Part shown: positions 35,749-46,045 of the stretch, one piece after another
Layout: each line of letters opens with the position of its first letter
Position numbering within the stretch: position 1 is the stretch's first letter
From: Ramlibacter sp. WS9
GTDB lineage: Bacteria > Pseudomonadota > Gammaproteobacteria > Burkholderiales > Burkholderiaceae_C
Reading direction: 5' to 3'
DNA length: 64,000 bases
Assembly (NCBI RefSeq): GCF_003797765.1
Contig: NZ_RKMB01000004.1
Coordinates: 337,217 to 401,216 of the forward strand
Made by a program: the position numbers and the translations under genes
Notes under the pieces: model-generated
Databases searched by the model: none
What the model saw: only the letters and a program-made list of their open reading frames with translations
Told to the model about the DNA's origin: nothing

Positions 35749-37617
35749 TCAGATCTCGATTTTCGACCCCAGTTCCACCACGGCATTGTTCGGCAGATAG
35801 AGAAAGTCGGCGGCCGCGCTGGCGTTGTGGTGCATCTGCGCGAAGAGCTTCTCGCGCCAGGGCGCCATGCCGCCGCCGATGCTGGGAATCACGGTGTCGC
35901 GCGAGAGGAAATAGCTGGTGCTCATGGCGTCCAGCGCGCAGCCGCGCTCTTTCAGCGCTTGCAGGGCGGAAGGAACATCGGGATCGTCCATGAAGCCGAA
36001 GTTCAGGATCACCTGCCAGCAGTTGTTGCCGAGATCGTCGGCGACGAGGCGCTCACCCGCGGGAGTGCGCGGCACCTCCTGGGCGCGCACGGTCACGAAC
36101 ACATTGTGTTCGTGCAGCACCTTGTTGTGCTTCAGGTTATGCAGCAGCGCATTGGGCACCATTCCGCGCTCCACCGTGAGGAACACCGCCGTTCCGCCGA
36201 CCTTGTGCGGCGGGTCTAGAAACACCGTATGAAGAAAACTCTTCAGGTCGAGCGCATCCTCGCGCGCCTTCTCCGAAAGAAGGGCCCGGCCTTCCTTCCA
36301 GGTCGAGAGCACAACGTAAAGGCCGATCGCCATGGTAAGAGGGAACCAGCCGCCCTGCATGATCTTGAGGGAGTTGGAGGCGAAGAACGCGATGTCGACC
36401 AGGAAGAAGAAACCGGTCGCCGCGATGCAAAGCGGCAACGGATAGCCCCAGCCGTAGCGGATCACGAAGAACGTCAATATGGTCGTCATCACCATGACGA
36501 GGCTGACTGAAATGCCATAGGCCGCGGCCAGCGCCGTTGACGATCCGAAGAGCAGGACAGCGATGATGACGCCCGCCAGCAGCAGCCAGTTCACGGCCGG
36601 AATGTAGATCTGGCCCGTGTCGTGCTCAGAGGTGTGGATGATCGTCAATCGCGGCAGGTAGCCCATCTGGATGGTTTGCTTGGTCGCCGAGAAGGCACCG
36701 GAGATCAGCGCCTGCGAAGCAATGACCGTCGCTGCCGTGGCCAGCCCCACCATCGGCAGCAGCGCCCACTCGGGAGTCATCAGGTAGAACGGGTTCGCCG
36801 CGGCCTTCGGATTCGCCAGCACCAACGCGCCCTGGCCGAAGTAGTTGATCATCAAGGCAGGCATCACGAGGCCAAACCAGGCGATGCGGATGGGCTTCCT
36901 GCCGAAGTGGCCCATGTCGGCATACAAGGCCTCGGCGCCGGTGACGCACAGGAAGACCGCGCCCAGCATGATGAAGGCGACGCCTGCATTGGCTATCGCG
37001 AATTGCATGGCATACCACGGCGAGATCGCTCGCAGAACCGATGGATTGGAAACGATCTGCGCGAGGCCGGTCGCCGCGATCGAGACGAACCACAACACCG
37101 TGACCGGGCCGAAGAACCGGCCGATCGCGGCAGTGCCGCGCCGCTGGACGGCAAAAAGGAGGACCAGGACGCCGAGCGAAATCGGCACGACGTAGGGCTT
37201 GGCCGCGGGCGTCACGATCTCCAGGCCCTCAACCGCCGACAGCACCGAGATGGCCGGCGTGATGACGCCATCGCCAAAAAACAGGGCGACGCCGAAAACC
37301 CCGACCATCAGCAACGTGCTGCGCATCTGCGGCTTGTCCTTGACCGACTGCGACGCCAGTGCCAACAGCGCCATGAGTCCGCCCTCGCCGTGGTTGTCGG
37401 CACGCATGATCAGCATCACGTATTTGAGCGAGACGATCACGGTGAGCGTCCAGAAAAACATCGACAAGGCTCCCAGCACGCTTGCTTCCGAGACCGCCAC
37501 GTGGCCGGCCGCGAAGACCTCCTTGAAGGCGTAGAGGGGAGAGGTTCCGATGTCGCCGTAGACGACACCGATGGCGCCGACCGTCAGCGCCGCGAGAGTT
37601 GATTTTTTGCTTTGCAC
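35749..37617 (-). CDS. kup: Low-affinity potassium transporter Kup
   Basis: A 622-residue K+/H+ symporter with 12 hydrophobic helices. The start region [28 protein letters not shown] is the family signature; [16 protein letters not shown] and [18 protein letters not shown] follow. A soluble C-terminal domain is present. The GTG at 37615-37617 gives the exact usual length; a frame open further upstream has no conserved residues and runs through the kdp promoter area. It is divergent from kdpFABC, so both K+ systems share one intergenic region. Confidence 0.95.
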   Translation of the reverse strand: MQSKKSTLAALTVGAIGVVYGDIGTSPLYAFKEVFAAGHVAVSEASVLGALSMFFWTLTVIVSLKYVMLIMRADNHGEGGLMALLALASQSVKDKPQMRSTLLMVGVFGVALFFGDGVITPAISVLSAVEGLEIVTPAAKPYVVPISLGVLVLLFAVQRRGTAAIGRFFGPVTVLWFVSIAATGLAQIVSNPSVLRAISPWYAMQFAIANAGVAFIMLGAVFLCVTGAEALYADMGHFGRKPIRIAWFGLVMPALMINYFGQGALVLANPKAAANPFYLMTPEWALLPMVGLATAATVIASQALISGAFSATKQTIQMGYLPRLTIIHTSEHDTGQIYIPAVNWLLLAGVIIAVLLFGSSTALAAAYGISVSLVMVMTTILTFFVIRYGWGYPLPLCIAATGFFFLVDIAFFASNSLKIMQGGWFPLTMAIGLYVVLSTWKEGRALLSEKAREDALDLKSFLHTVFLDPPHKVGGTAVFLTVERGMVPNALLHNLKHNKVLHEHNVFVTVRAQEVPRTPAGERLVADDLGNNCWQVILNFGFMDDPDVPSALQALKERGCALDAMSTSYFLSRDTVIPSIGGGMAPWREKLFAQMHHNASAAADFLYLPNNAVVELGSKIEI

Positions 37618-37720
37618 CAGGTTGCTTTCGGGTGGCCGTCCACCACGGCCAAGTTTCTGTAAATCATTGTGCCCACGCGAGGAGCCCCAGCCCGCGCGAA
37701 GCCCGGCGGCGGCCGACTTC

Positions 37721-37792
37721 TTTACGCTTTTTTTATGCCGGAGCGCACACATTCGCCGGCGAAGCACCTTCTGCTTTACGCATTCTTTATGC
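37721..37792 (+). promoter_or_regulatory. Two direct repeats resembling KdpE boxes upstream of kdp
   Basis: TTTACGCTTTTTTTATGC at 37721-37738 and TTTACGCATTCTTTATGC at 37775-37792 match at 16 of 18 positions and are spaced by 54 bases, about five helical turns. The E. coli KdpE site upstream of kdpFABC is a T-rich sequence of the same kind (TTTATACTTTTTTTACACC). They lie 78-150 bases before the first kdp-side small gene, in the kup-kdp intergenic region. Binding by KdpE is inferred. Confidence 0.55.
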
Positions 37793-37869
37793 ATCCCCGT
37801 TGATTCTCTTCTCTGTTTTTACGCGTCGGCGAACAGACTTTCTCCATCGGAATCTGATTGGAGGTTGAG

Positions 37870-37977
37870 ATGATGGATATCGTTTTCTTGCTCGCTGCGG
37901 CGGGGCTGTGGGGTCTCATGGTGCTGCTGGTGTGGGGCTTCCGGAAGCTGGAACGCCCCCAGGGAAGCCGGCCATGA
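37870..37977 (+). CDS. Small single-helix membrane protein preceding kdpF
   Basis: A 35-residue peptide, [20 protein letters not shown] followed by [15 protein letters not shown]: one transmembrane helix and a basic tail. The frame overlaps the kdpF start by 4 bases (ATGA), so it looks like the true first gene of the kdp operon. Similar tiny ORFs sit before kdpF in other beta-proteobacteria. The function is unknown; a second small subunit or assembly factor of KdpABC is possible. Confidence 0.65.
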   Translation: MMDIVFLLAAAGLWGLMVLLVWGFRKLERPQGSRP

Positions 37978-38072
37978 TCAGCCTCGAAGCTTTGTACGGC
38001 TTCGGCGGCATGTGCGCCATTCTGCTGCTCGCCTACCTCGCCTATGCGTTGATCCGCGCGGAGGATTTCTGA
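37974..38072 (+). CDS. kdpF: K+-transporting ATPase small subunit KdpF
   Basis: A 32-residue hydrophobic peptide, [20 protein letters not shown] followed by [12 protein letters not shown]. The ending [10 protein letters not shown] matches the KdpF pattern (..YALxxPExF). KdpF stabilises the KdpABC complex in the inner membrane. Start and stop overlap the neighbouring genes by 4 bases and 1 base. Confidence 0.85.
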   Translation: MISLEALYGFGGMCAILLLAYLAYALIRAEDF

Positions 38073-39871
38073 TGAGCGGATCAGCCTGGGGCCTGCTGGC
38101 CCTGTATCTCGTGGTGCTGCTGGCCCTGTCGTGGCCACTGGGCATCTGGCTCTCGCGCATAGCCACCGGCAACCTGTCGGGCTGGATGCTCAAGCTGGAG
38201 GCTCCGCTATACCGTTTGGCCGGCACCTCGGCCGACAGGTCAATGAACTGGTGGCAGTACGCGCTGGCCCTGCTGGCCTTCAACGCGCTCGGCGTACTGG
38301 CGGTCTACCTCCTGCAGCGGCTCCAGGTGTCGCTGCCGCTCAACCCCGCCGGCATGGCTGCCGTGTCGCCCGACTCGGCCTTCAATACCGCCGTCAGCTT
38401 CGTGTCGAACACCAACTGGCAGGGCTATGCCGGTGAATCGACGATGAGCTACCTGACCCAGATGCTCGCGCTGTCGGTGCAGAACTTCTTCTCGGCCGCC
38501 ACCGGTATCGCCGTCGTGTTCGCGCTCATTCGTGGCTTCGCCGCCCGTTCGACCGGCGTCATCGGCAACTTCTGGGTGGACCTGACCCGCATCACTGCCT
38601 GGGTCCTGGTGCCGCTGTCGCTGGTGTTCGCCATCTTCCTCGTAGGCCAAGGCGTGATCCAGAACTTCGACGCCTACAAGGACGTCGCCACGCTGGAATC
38701 CACGACCTACCAGCAACCGAAGAACGGCCCGGATGGCCAGGCCCTGAAGGACGACAAGGGCAACCCCGTCATGGAAGAAGTCAAGGCCGAAACCCAGAAG
38801 CTGGCGATGGGCCCGGTCGCTTCGCAGGAGGCCATCAAGATGCTGGGGACCAACGGCGGTGGGTTCTTCAACGCGAACTCCGCGCACCCATACGAGAACC
38901 CCACGGCCCTGAGCAACTTCGTCCAGATGCTGTCGATCTTCCTGATCCCGGCCGCGCTGTGCTTCAGTTTCGGCCGCGATGTGGGCGACCGGCGCCAGGG
39001 CTGGGCCGTGCTGGCGGCCATGACCGTGATGTTCGTCCTGGCCGTGGTGGTCATCACCCCCGCGGAGCAACTGGGCAACCCACTGATGCCGCCGCTGGGG
39101 GTGGACCAGGCGGCCAGCGCCCTGCAATCGGGGGGCAACATGGAAGGCAAGGAAACACGGTTCGGCATCGATGCGTCCGCCCTGTTCGTGGTGATCACCA
39201 CCGCGGCCTCCTGCGGTGCAGTGAACGCCATGCACGATTCGCTCACCCCGCTGGGTGGAATGGTTCCGCTGGTGATGATGCAGCTGGGCGAAGTGGTGTT
39301 CGGAGGTGCCGGCGCCGGCCTGTACGGCATGCTGGTCTTCGCCATCCTGGCGGTATTCATCGCGGGCCTGATGATCGGGCGCACGCCGGAATACCTGGGC
39401 AAGAAGATCGAGGCGCACGAAATGAAGCTGATGTCCGTCGTCATCCTGGCGACCCCCATCGTGGTACTGACCGGCACCGCCATCGCGGTGCTCGCAACCG
39501 CGGGCAAGGCCGGCATCGCCAACCCCGGGGCTCATGGCTTCTCGGAAATACTCTATGCGCTGACCTCGGCGGGCAACAACAACGGCAGCGCTTTCGCCGG
39601 GCTGTCGGCCAACACGCCGTTCTACAACACGCTGCTGGGCATTGCCATGTGGCTGGGCCGCTTCGGCGTCATCGTGCCGGTGCTGGCGATGGCCGGCGCG
39701 CTGGCCGCAAAGAAGCGCCTGCCCGTCACCGCGGGAACCATGCCCACCCACGGCCCCCTTTTCGTCGGGCTCCTGGTCGGCACGGTGCTGCTGGTCGGCC
39801 TGCTGAACTACGTTCCCGCGCTGGCGCTGGGCCCGGTGGTCGAGCACCTGATGCTCTGGTCCGCCAATTAA
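38072..39871 (+). CDS. kdpA: K+-transporting ATPase subunit A
   Basis: A 599-residue channel-like subunit with about ten helices and four degenerate selectivity-filter loops. Visible family segments are [41 protein letters not shown] and [14 protein letters not shown]. The ATG at 38072 overlaps the kdpF stop. It binds K+ and passes it to KdpB. Confidence 0.97.
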   Translation: MSGSAWGLLALYLVVLLALSWPLGIWLSRIATGNLSGWMLKLEAPLYRLAGTSADRSMNWWQYALALLAFNALGVLAVYLLQRLQVSLPLNPAGMAAVSPDSAFNTAVSFVSNTNWQGYAGESTMSYLTQMLALSVQNFFSAATGIAVVFALIRGFAARSTGVIGNFWVDLTRITAWVLVPLSLVFAIFLVGQGVIQNFDAYKDVATLESTTYQQPKNGPDGQALKDDKGNPVMEEVKAETQKLAMGPVASQEAIKMLGTNGGGFFNANSAHPYENPTALSNFVQMLSIFLIPAALCFSFGRDVGDRRQGWAVLAAMTVMFVLAVVVITPAEQLGNPLMPPLGVDQAASALQSGGNMEGKETRFGIDASALFVVITTAASCGAVNAMHDSLTPLGGMVPLVMMQLGEVVFGGAGAGLYGMLVFAILAVFIAGLMIGRTPEYLGKKIEAHEMKLMSVVILATPIVVLTGTAIAVLATAGKAGIANPGAHGFSEILYALTSAGNNNGSAFAGLSANTPFYNTLLGIAMWLGRFGVIVPVLAMAGALAAKKRLPVTAGTMPTHGPLFVGLLVGTVLLVGLLNYVPALALGPVVEHLMLWSAN

Positions 39872-39886
39872 GTCGGAGCCCGATTC

Positions 39887-41959
39887 ATGAATACCAAGAC
39901 TTCCCTGACCTTGTTCGACCCGGTGCTGCTCAAGCCGGCCATTGCTGCTTCTTTCAGGAAGCTCAACCCGCGCACGCAGTGGCGCAATCCGGTGATGTTT
40001 GTCGTCTACATCGGCAGCATTCTCACCACGCTGCTGTGGCTGCAGGCCCTGCAAGGCGTGGGCGAGGCGCCGGCGGGCTTCATCCTGGCCGTGGCCATCT
40101 GGCTGTGGTTCACGGTGCTGTTCGCCAACTTCGCCGAAGCCTTGGCCGAAGGGCGAAGCAAGGCCCAGGCGGCCTCGCTGCGCGGTCTGCAAAAGACCAG
40201 TTGGGCCAAGAAGCTGAAGGAACCGAAGTACGGAACCACGTGGTTGCCGGAGCAATCGGTCAACCTGCGCAAAGGCGACGTGGTGCTGGTGGAAGCCAAC
40301 GACATGGTCCCGATCGACGGTGAGGTGATCGAAGGCGTGGCCTCGGTCGACGAAAGCGCCATCACCGGCGAATCGGCGCCCGTGGTGCGCGAATCCGGTG
40401 GCGACTTCTCGGCCGTCACCGGCGGTACCCGTGTGCTCTCGGACTGGATCGTGGTGCGCATCGCAGCGAACCCCGGCGAGTCTTTCCTGGACCGCATGAT
40501 CAGTATGGTCGAAGGCGCCAAGCGCCAAAAGACGCCCAACGAGATCGCCCTCACGATCCTGCTGATCGCGCTGACCATCGTCTTCCTGGTGGTCACCGTC
40601 ACCCTGCTGCCCTACTCGGTCTTCAGCGTGGAGGCCGCCAAAGCCGGCACCGTGGTCAGCATCACCGCGCTTGTCGCCCTGCTGGTCTGCCTGATCCCCA
40701 CCACCATTGGCGGCCTGCTGTCGGCGGTGGGCGTGGCCGGCATGAGCCGAATGATGCAGGCCAATGTCGTCGCGACGTCGGGCCGAGCCGTGGAGGCCGC
40801 CGGCGATGTCGACGTGCTGCTGCTGGACAAGACCGGCACCATCACCCACGGCAACCGCCAGGCCTCGGCCTTCCATCCCGCGCCCGGTGTCCCCGAAACC
40901 CGGCTGGCGCGCGCAGCGCTGCTGGCTTCGCTTGCCGACGAGACGCCGGAAGGGCGCAGCATCGTGGAACTCGCCAGGCGCGCCCGCGTCGACGACCGCG
41001 CGGCCGGGAGTGCCGTGTTCCTTCCGTTCACGGCCCAGACCCGCATGAGCGGTGTCGACATCCACCAGGACGGCGGAAACCTGGCCATTCGCAAGGGCGC
41101 GGTGGACGCGGTGCGCAAGCACGTGCAGGCGCACGGCGGCACGCTTGCCGCGGAAGTCATGCGGGTGTCGGACAATGTCGCTCGGCGCGGCAGCACGCCG
41201 CTGGCGGTGTGCGAAGGCTGCACCGTGCTGGGCATCGTCGAGCTCAAGGACATCGTCAAGTCCGGCATCAAGGAGCGCTTTGCCGAACTGCGCCGCATGG
41301 GCATCAAGACCATCATGATCACCGGCGACAACAAGCTCACTGCGGCGGCCATCGCGGCCGAGGCCGGTGTCGACGACTTCCTCGCCGAGGCGACGCCCGA
41401 AGCCAAGCTGAAGCTCATCCGCGAATACCAGCGCGAAGGCCGCCTGGTCGCCATGACCGGTGACGGCACCAATGACGCGCCCGCGCTGGCCCAGGCCGAC
41501 GTGGCGGTGACGATGAACAGCGGTACGCAAGCGGCAAAAGAAGCCGGCAACATGGTGGACCTGGATTCCAACCCGACCAAGCTGCTCGAAGTGGTGGAGA
41601 CCGGCAAGGCGCTGCTGATGACGCGCGGCTCGCTCACCACCTTCTCGATTGCCAATGACGTGGCGAAATACTTCGCGATCATCCCGGCGATCTTCGTCAC
41701 CACCTACCCGCAACTGGCCGCGCTCAATGTGATGGCGCTGGCCAGCCCGCAGTCGGCCATCCTGTCGGCGGTGATCTTCAACGCTTTGATCATCGTCTTC
41801 CTGATCCCGCTCGCGCTCAAGGGCGTGAGGTACCGCCCCGTCGGCGCCGCCGCCTTGTTGCGCCGCAATCTGCTGATCTACGGGCTGGGTGGCCTCATCG
41901 TCCCCTTCATCGGCATCAAGGCCATCGATTTGGCGCTGGCCGCCGCCGGCCTGGTTTAA
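39887..41959 (+). CDS. kdpB: K+-transporting P-type ATPase subunit B
   Basis: A 690-residue P-type ATPase. The phosphorylated Asp is D314 in [11 protein letters not shown], the actuator loop is ITGESAPV, and the hinge motif is [21 protein letters not shown]. It hydrolyses ATP to drive K+ import through KdpA at very low external K+. It lies 15 bases after kdpA. Confidence 0.98.
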   Translation: MNTKTSLTLFDPVLLKPAIAASFRKLNPRTQWRNPVMFVVYIGSILTTLLWLQALQGVGEAPAGFILAVAIWLWFTVLFANFAEALAEGRSKAQAASLRGLQKTSWAKKLKEPKYGTTWLPEQSVNLRKGDVVLVEANDMVPIDGEVIEGVASVDESAITGESAPVVRESGGDFSAVTGGTRVLSDWIVVRIAANPGESFLDRMISMVEGAKRQKTPNEIALTILLIALTIVFLVVTVTLLPYSVFSVEAAKAGTVVSITALVALLVCLIPTTIGGLLSAVGVAGMSRMMQANVVATSGRAVEAAGDVDVLLLDKTGTITHGNRQASAFHPAPGVPETRLARAALLASLADETPEGRSIVELARRARVDDRAAGSAVFLPFTAQTRMSGVDIHQDGGNLAIRKGAVDAVRKHVQAHGGTLAAEVMRVSDNVARRGSTPLAVCEGCTVLGIVELKDIVKSGIKERFAELRRMGIKTIMITGDNKLTAAAIAAEAGVDDFLAEATPEAKLKLIREYQREGRLVAMTGDGTNDAPALAQADVAVTMNSGTQAAKEAGNMVDLDSNPTKLLEVVETGKALLMTRGSLTTFSIANDVAKYFAIIPAIFVTTYPQLAALNVMALASPQSAILSAVIFNALIIVFLIPLALKGVRYRPVGAAALLRRNLLIYGLGGLIVPFIGIKAIDLALAAAGLV

Positions 41960-41968
41960 GGAACTCTC

Positions 41969-42544
41969 ATGAACCACAAGATTCTTCGCCCCGCCTTGGT
42001 CTTCTTCGCCGTGCTGACGATCGTCACCGGCGTGGCCTATCCGCTGATCGTCACCGGGGCTGCCAAGGTCCTGTTCCCAGAGCAGGCTGCCGGCAGCCTG
42101 GTCACGCGCGACGGCAAAGTGGTCGGCTCGGCCCTCATTGGCCAGAACTTCACGGACCCCAAGCACTTCTGGGGCCGCCCTTCGGCCACCGGCCCCATGC
42201 CCTACAACGCCTCGGCCTCGAGCGGCTCCAACCAGGGCCCGCTGAACCCGGCCCTGACCGATGCCGTGAAGGGCCGTGTCGAAGCCTTGCGCGCCGCCGA
42301 CGCGGGCAACGCCGCGCCCGTGCCGGTGGACCTGGTCACTGCTTCGGCCAGCGGGCTGGACCCGCACATCAGCCCCGCCGCCGCGCGTTACCAGGTCAGC
42401 CGCGTAGCCAAGGCGCGCGGCCTGCCCGCGGACAAGGTGCAGGCGCTCGTCGACCAGCGGATCGAAGCACCGCTGCTCGGTCTTCTGGGCGAGCCACGCG
42501 TCAACGTGCTCCGGCTGAACCTGGCGCTGGAGAGCCTGCGCTAG
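41969..42544 (+). CDS. kdpC: K+-transporting ATPase subunit C
   Basis: A 191-residue subunit with a single N-terminal membrane helix ([22 protein letters not shown]) and a periplasmic domain with [28 protein letters not shown] and [19 protein letters not shown], both hallmarks. It is 9 bases after kdpB. Confidence 0.97.
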   Translation: MNHKILRPALVFFAVLTIVTGVAYPLIVTGAAKVLFPEQAAGSLVTRDGKVVGSALIGQNFTDPKHFWGRPSATGPMPYNASASSGSNQGPLNPALTDAVKGRVEALRAADAGNAAPVPVDLVTASASGLDPHISPAAARYQVSRVAKARGLPADKVQALVDQRIEAPLLGLLGEPRVNVLRLNLALESLR

Positions 42545-42608
42545 GCATTCATCGCGACAAGACCGGCGCGGTGGTAGCGATGTGGCCAATGAGGTAGGCT
42601 AGGAAAGC

Positions 42609-45302
42609 ATGGCCAGCAACCTCGATTCCCGACCCGACCCCGACGCGTTGCTGGAGCGATTCAGCACCGAAGAGGCGTTCGCCCGGCGCGGCCGCCTGCG
42701 CATCTATTTCGGCGCCAACGCCGGCGTGGGCAAGACTTACGCGATGCTCAGCGCCGCGCAGCGCGAGTGCAAGGCCGGCCGCGAGGTGGTGGTGGGCGTG
42801 CTCGAAACCCATGGCCGCAGCGAGACGGCCGAACTGCTGGCCGGCCTGCGCCAACTTCCGTTGCGCGACATGACGTATCGGGACCGTACGCTCAAGGAGT
42901 TCGACCTGGACGCCGCGCTGGCGCTGCGTCCCCATGTGTTACTGGTCGATGAACTGGCGCACTCGAACGTCGAAGGATCGCGCCATCCCAAGCGCTGGCA
43001 CGACGTCGAGGAACTGCTCGACGCCGGCATCGACGTCTGGTCAACACTGAATGTCCAGCACCTGGAGAGCCTGAATGGGACGATAGGCGCCATCACTGGT
43101 ATCCGGGTTCACGAGACCGTGCCCGACCACGTGCTGGACCGGGCCGAGGAGGTGGTCCTCGTGGATGTGACGCCGGACGAGCTGATCGCGCGCCTGAAGG
43201 CCGGCAAGGTCTATCTGCCGCAGCAGGCCGAACGGGCCGCCGAGAATTTTTTCCGCAAAGGCAATCTCATTGCGTTGCGCGAGATCGCCCTGCGCCGCAC
43301 TGCCGAACACGTGGAAGACGATGTACGCAGCTACCGCGTGGAGCAGTCGATCGGCCGGGTCTGGAACACCGAGGGCGCGATCCTGGCCTGTGTCGGCCCG
43401 CGCGAAGGCGATGAGCAGATCGTCCGCACGGCCGCGCGCCTGGCCGGCCAGCTCAACGTGCGCTGGTACGCGGCCTATGTCGAGACACCCAGCCTGCAGC
43501 GCCTGGGCCGCGAGGCGCGCGACCGCATCCTGGCGGTGCTCAAGCTCGCCGGCGAACTGGGTGCGGAAACGGCAGTCCTGGCGGGCAATGACGTGGCCCG
43601 CGAACTCGTCGCGCAGGCCCTGGTGCTGAACTGTGCCACGCTGGTCGTCGGCCGGCCGCGCGAGCGGTGGCTGCGCTGGCTGCATCCCTCCAAGACCCGG
43701 CGGCTGGCCAGCGTGGCGCCTGCCCTCGACATCCTGGAAGTAGCGCAAGCAGACAGCTCCCGGCGCCTGGCTCAGATCGGGCGACGCGTCGAGGGTGATG
43801 AAGCCGAGGCCGGCGCGACCGGCAACTGGCAGCGCTACGCCTGGGCCGCGGCGGCAAGCGTGGCCATCACGCTACTGGCGGCGCCACTGCACCGCTACTT
43901 TGAACTTGCCAACATCGTGATGGTGTTCCTCCTGTGCGTTGTGCTGGTCGCCATCAAGTTCGGCCGGGGCCCGGCAGCGCTGGCTGCCGTCCTGAACGTC
44001 GCGGCCTTCGACTATTTTTTCGTCGAACCGCGCTTCTCGTTCGCCGTCAGCGACGTTCAGTACCTTCTGACCTTCGGCGTGATGCTGGCAGTGGGGCTGA
44101 TCACCGGGCAACTGACCGCGGGCCTGCGCTTCCAGGCCCATATCTCGTCCAGCCGGGAACGCCGTGCCCAGTCGCTCTTCGAGCTGACGCGCGAGCTCTC
44201 CGGCGCGTTGCTGAGCTCGCAAGTGGCCGAGTTGGGCGCGGCGGCGGTTCAGCGCAACTTCGGCGGCCAGGCGCTGGTCCTCACGACGGATGCCAATGAC
44301 CGGCTGGTGCCGTCAGGCGAGCCGGCCCCGGGCTTCGACATGACTGTGGCGGAGTGGTCCTTCCGCAATGGGCAGCCGGCGGGGCTGGCGACTTCGACCC
44401 TCGCGGCACAGGCCTGGCACTATGTTCCGCTCAGGGCGCCCATGCGGCTGCGGGGTGTGCTGGCGCTGCAACCGGCGCAGCCACGCTGGCTGCTGATCCC
44501 GGAGCAGATGCAGCAGCTGGACACCCTGGCGCGGCAGATCGCCATCGCGCTGGAACGGGTCCACTACGTGGACATCGCCCAGCAGGCAGTGGTCGAGATG
44601 GAGTCGGAGCGCTTGCGCAACGCCCTGCTGGCGGCCATTTCGCACGACGTGCGCACGCCTCTCACGGCCCTGATCGGCCTGGCCGAGTCGCTGCAACGGT
44701 CCTCGCCGCCGCTTGCGCCCGACCAGGCGGACATGGCGCACGCCCTGGGCGAGCAGGCGCGAGAACTCAGCGCGCTGGTGAACAACCTGCTGGAAATGGC
44801 CAGGCTTCAAAGCGGCGCCGTGAACCTGCGCATGGAGTGGCAATCCGTTGAAGAGGTCGTGGGCTCGGCCATCCGCGGCGCGCAACCGGCCCTCGCGGGC
44901 CGCAAGGTGATGACCAAACTGCCCGCCGACCTGCCCCTGGTGGAGTTCGACGCCACGCTGATCGGCCAGGTGCTGATCAACCTGATCGAGAACGCGGCCA
45001 AGTATGGAGAACCGCCGATCGTTGTGACAGGCGAGGCCACGCCGAACAGCCTGGTTCTGGGCGTGCGAGACCACGGCGGCGGGTTGCCCGTGGCCATGAA
45101 GGGCCGCGAAAAGGAATTGTTCGAGAAGTTCACGCGCGGCGAGGTAGAGTCGGCTACCCGGGGCGTTGGCCTGGGGCTGGCCATCTGCAAGGCCATCGTC
45201 AACGCCCACCGGGGTGAAATCACGGCGGCCAACGCGGTCGGCGGAGGCGCAGAATTCACTGTGCGGTTGCCACGCAAGCCGCCTCCCCCATTGATCGAAT
45301 AG
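42609..45302 (+). CDS. kdpD: Sensor histidine kinase KdpD
   Basis: An 897-residue K+ and ionic-strength sensor. Order: N-terminal KdpD domain with a Walker A motif GANAGVGKT (35-43), a USP-like domain (about 250-370), four closely spaced membrane helices (about 405-500), a GAF-like region, HisKA with His679 in ISHDVRTPLTAL, and HATPase (NLIENAAKYG, RGVGLGLAICKAIV). It phosphorylates KdpE, which follows 2 bases downstream. The 64-base gap from kdpC means it is probably expressed with kdpFABC. Confidence 0.97.
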   Translation: MASNLDSRPDPDALLERFSTEEAFARRGRLRIYFGANAGVGKTYAMLSAAQRECKAGREVVVGVLETHGRSETAELLAGLRQLPLRDMTYRDRTLKEFDLDAALALRPHVLLVDELAHSNVEGSRHPKRWHDVEELLDAGIDVWSTLNVQHLESLNGTIGAITGIRVHETVPDHVLDRAEEVVLVDVTPDELIARLKAGKVYLPQQAERAAENFFRKGNLIALREIALRRTAEHVEDDVRSYRVEQSIGRVWNTEGAILACVGPREGDEQIVRTAARLAGQLNVRWYAAYVETPSLQRLGREARDRILAVLKLAGELGAETAVLAGNDVARELVAQALVLNCATLVVGRPRERWLRWLHPSKTRRLASVAPALDILEVAQADSSRRLAQIGRRVEGDEAEAGATGNWQRYAWAAAASVAITLLAAPLHRYFELANIVMVFLLCVVLVAIKFGRGPAALAAVLNVAAFDYFFVEPRFSFAVSDVQYLLTFGVMLAVGLITGQLTAGLRFQAHISSSRERRAQSLFELTRELSGALLSSQVAELGAAAVQRNFGGQALVLTTDANDRLVPSGEPAPGFDMTVAEWSFRNGQPAGLATSTLAAQAWHYVPLRAPMRLRGVLALQPAQPRWLLIPEQMQQLDTLARQIAIALERVHYVDIAQQAVVEMESERLRNALLAAISHDVRTPLTALIGLAESLQRSSPPLAPDQADMAHALGEQARELSALVNNLLEMARLQSGAVNLRMEWQSVEEVVGSAIRGAQPALAGRKVMTKLPADLPLVEFDATLIGQVLINLIENAAKYGEPPIVVTGEATPNSLVLGVRDHGGGLPVAMKGREKELFEKFTRGEVESATRGVGLGLAICKAIVNAHRGEITAANAVGGGAEFTVRLPRKPPPPLIE

Positions 45303-45304
45303 CC

Positions 45305-46003
45305 ATGTCCACCACCGCGCCCATCGCTGTCGTCATCGAAGACGAGCCGCAGATCCGCCGCTTCGTACGTGGCGCGCTCGAAGCCGAAGGCTGGGAAGTT
45401 CACGAGGCCGAGAACGCCAAGCGGGGACTGACCGAAGCGGGCACCCGCAGGCCAGACTTGATCCTCCTGGATCTGGGCCTTCCGGATGGCAGTGGGATGA
45501 ATGTGATCCAGGACGTGCGCGGCTGGTCGGCCGTGCCCATCATCGTGCTGTCCGCCCGGATCGACGAGGCCGACAAGATCGCCGCGCTCGACGCCGGCGC
45601 CGACGACTACCTGACCAAGCCTTTTGGCGTGGGAGAACTCCTGGCACGCGTCAGGGCCAACCTGCGGCGACCGCGTGCTTTCGAAAACGGCGGTGACCCC
45701 GACCCCGTGTTCCGCTTCGCCGACGTCGAAGTGGACAGGCGGGCTCGCCTGGTTCGGCGAGCAGGTGGGGAAGTGCATTTGACACCCATCGAGTACCGGC
45801 TGCTGTCCCTCCTCATCGCCAATGCCGGCCGTGTGCTGACACACAAACAGCTATTGCGGGAGGTCTGGGGCCCTTCACATGCGGAGCAGAGCCACTATCT
45901 GCGCATCTACATGGGGCATTTGCGCCAGAAGCTGGAAGCCGATCCTTCGCAACCCAAACACCTGTTGACCGAAACGGCGGTGGGTTATCGCCTCCTGGTC
46001 TAG
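45305..46003 (+). CDS. kdpE: Response regulator KdpE (OmpR family)
   Basis: A 232-residue regulator: receiver domain with Asp56 (LLDLGLPDG) and K in YLTKPFG, then an OmpR winged helix (EYRLLSLLIANAGRVLTHKQLLREVWG, YLRIYMGHLRQKLE). The product activates kdpFABC under K+ limitation. It is the last gene of the kdp set, and its stop codon is part of a terminator hairpin. Confidence 0.96.
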   Translation: MSTTAPIAVVIEDEPQIRRFVRGALEAEGWEVHEAENAKRGLTEAGTRRPDLILLDLGLPDGSGMNVIQDVRGWSAVPIIVLSARIDEADKIAALDAGADDYLTKPFGVGELLARVRANLRRPRAFENGGDPDPVFRFADVEVDRRARLVRRAGGEVHLTPIEYRLLSLLIANAGRVLTHKQLLREVWGPSHAEQSHYLRIYMGHLRQKLEADPSQPKHLLTETAVGYRLLV

Positions 46004-46033
46004 CGGCCCGTTGCCTTGTGGGCAGCGGGCCGC
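46003..46033. terminator. Bidirectional hairpin between kdpE and the adhesin gene
   Basis: GCGGCCCGTTGCC-TTGTG-GGCAGCGGGCCGC pairs over 13 positions (one G-T wobble) with a 5-base loop. It begins at the last base of the kdpE stop and ends 13 bases from the convergent adhesin stop. There is no T-run on either side, so it may act with Rho or as a 3'-end protector. Confidence 0.6.
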
Positions 46034-46045
46034 ATGACAGCATCG

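Noticed and set aside
38240..42589. A 1449-codon open frame antisense to kdpA, kdpB and kdpC
   Set aside because: It is a by-product of GC-rich codon use; the Kdp proteins on the other strand are unmistakable and the antisense product is His/Gln/Arg-rich without domains.
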